Assembly: GCA_002748065.1 (NCBI GenBank) | Contig: PDRJ01000038.1 | Coordinates: 1 to 51,813, forward strand | Origin: Bacteroidota bacterium | GTDB taxonomy: Bacteria > Bacteroidota > Bacteroidia > Bacteroidales > BM520 | DNA length: 51,813 bases | Direction: 5' to 3' | Part shown: positions 51,574-51,813 of the stretch, one piece after another | How positions within the stretch are numbered: the stretch's first letter is position 1 | How the letters are laid out: the number at the start of each line of letters is the position of its first letter | The notes under the pieces: generated by a model | What the model was told of the DNA's origin: nothing | Databases searched by the model: none | The model's input: the letters and a program-made list of their open reading frames with translations, nothing else | Made by a program: the position numbers and the translations under genes

Positions 51574-51813
51574 ACGAAAAAAGAAGAGGAGGTTATACCT
51601 ACGCGACAAAACCATTAATCCTTATCTTTGTTCCGAGATTGATTTTCGAAATTTGAAAAGTCGGCTGATGCTCTTTGACATCTTGATAATCAGGCAGAAA
51701 TCAAAAGAGAGGGATTTTTCTACTTTTCGAAAATGAAAAAATTCGCCATTGGTAATCTTTATTTTCGAAAAACTAAAAAATGGCCCTCACCATCCCTACT
51801 GATGGACAAGGGG
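51574..51813 (+). CRISPR. Probable CRISPR leader and possible first repeat at window edge
   Basis: An A/T-rich non-coding stretch directly after cmr6. It has a -7 box TATCTTTG (51623-51630) for a transcript that would enter the suspected array, and three TTTTCGAAA palindromes (51643-51651, 51724-51733, 51772-51781). The last 30 bases contain CCATCCCTACTGATGG, a short inverted repeat (CCATC/GATGG) like a type III CRISPR repeat stem. Only one unit is inside the window, so no periodicity can be shown. Confidence 0.45.
51623..51630 (+). promoter_or_regulatory. Promoter -7 box in the probable leader
   Basis: TATCTTTG, pointing out of the window toward a presumed CRISPR array, about 150 bases before the possible first repeat. 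Confidence 0.5.

Noticed and set aside
42939..51813. cas1, cas2 and cas6
   Set aside because: None of the frames in this part of the window shows their motifs, so processing and adaptation genes must lie elsewhere or be missing.

Overview
The window comes from a Bacteroidota genome, most likely Bacteroidales. The evidence is the promoter -7 boxes of the form TAnnTTTG, the absence of clear Shine-Dalgarno sequences, a type IX secretion (T9SS) component (PorQ) and a T9SS-sorted cargo protein, Gld-type ABC genes, a Bacteroidetes-type long NusB, a PUR/DUF3276 protein, and many lipoproteins. No tRNA or rRNA gene was seen. Assignments are by recognition of motifs and families; no database search was run.

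Layout. 1-505: REP-like palindromes, a decayed IS200-type transposase fragment and the first copy of a dispersed repeat. 506-8084: GH13 amylase-like lipoprotein, a znuABC-type metal ABC operon, porQ and a TonB-dependent receptor of the haem-receptor type. 8081-16959: housekeeping genes, including an aminotransferase class IV, the nusB-DUF1573-yajC-ybbR-coaE cluster (split by a second copy of the dispersed repeat), a PUR protein, parAB, a DUF5683 gene and dapB. 17155-22121: a carotenoid operon (phytoene synthase, CruF-like protein, glycosyltransferase, TPR protein, phytoene desaturase) with an unusually structured leader and a third repeat copy. 22198-27738: a nucleotide pyrophosphatase-like lipoprotein and a run of secreted, YidD and TPR/membrane proteins. 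27794-32644: an RDD protein and a GldA/GldF/GldG-like ABC operon with a DUF4340 protein. 32735-37105: an operon of sialidase, alpha-L-fucosidase and a single-chain aconitase-family enzyme. 37426-42670: fusA, an OsmC protein, a cobalamin riboswitch followed by a T9SS-sorted beta-propeller-like protein (BtuG-like), and ribonuclease Z.

42939-51573 is the most notable region: one co-directional, tightly overlapping operon encoding a type III-B (Cmr) CRISPR effector (cmr1 to cmr6, with a short HD-less Cas10) preceded by a DEDDh exonuclease and a CorA-like membrane protein. From published work on the Bacteroides fragilis Cmr/CorA system, this arrangement predicts signalling by SAM-AMP: Cas10 makes the messenger on target RNA recognition, CorA responds at the membrane, and the nuclease may turn the signal off. 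Between corA and cmr1 lies a small membrane-anchored coiled-coil gene with a one-base frameshift, which I do not recognise. The operon is visibly more A/T rich than its neighbours, suggesting transfer. The last 240 bases look like a CRISPR leader, and the window may end in the first repeat; no cas1, cas2 or cas6 is present here.
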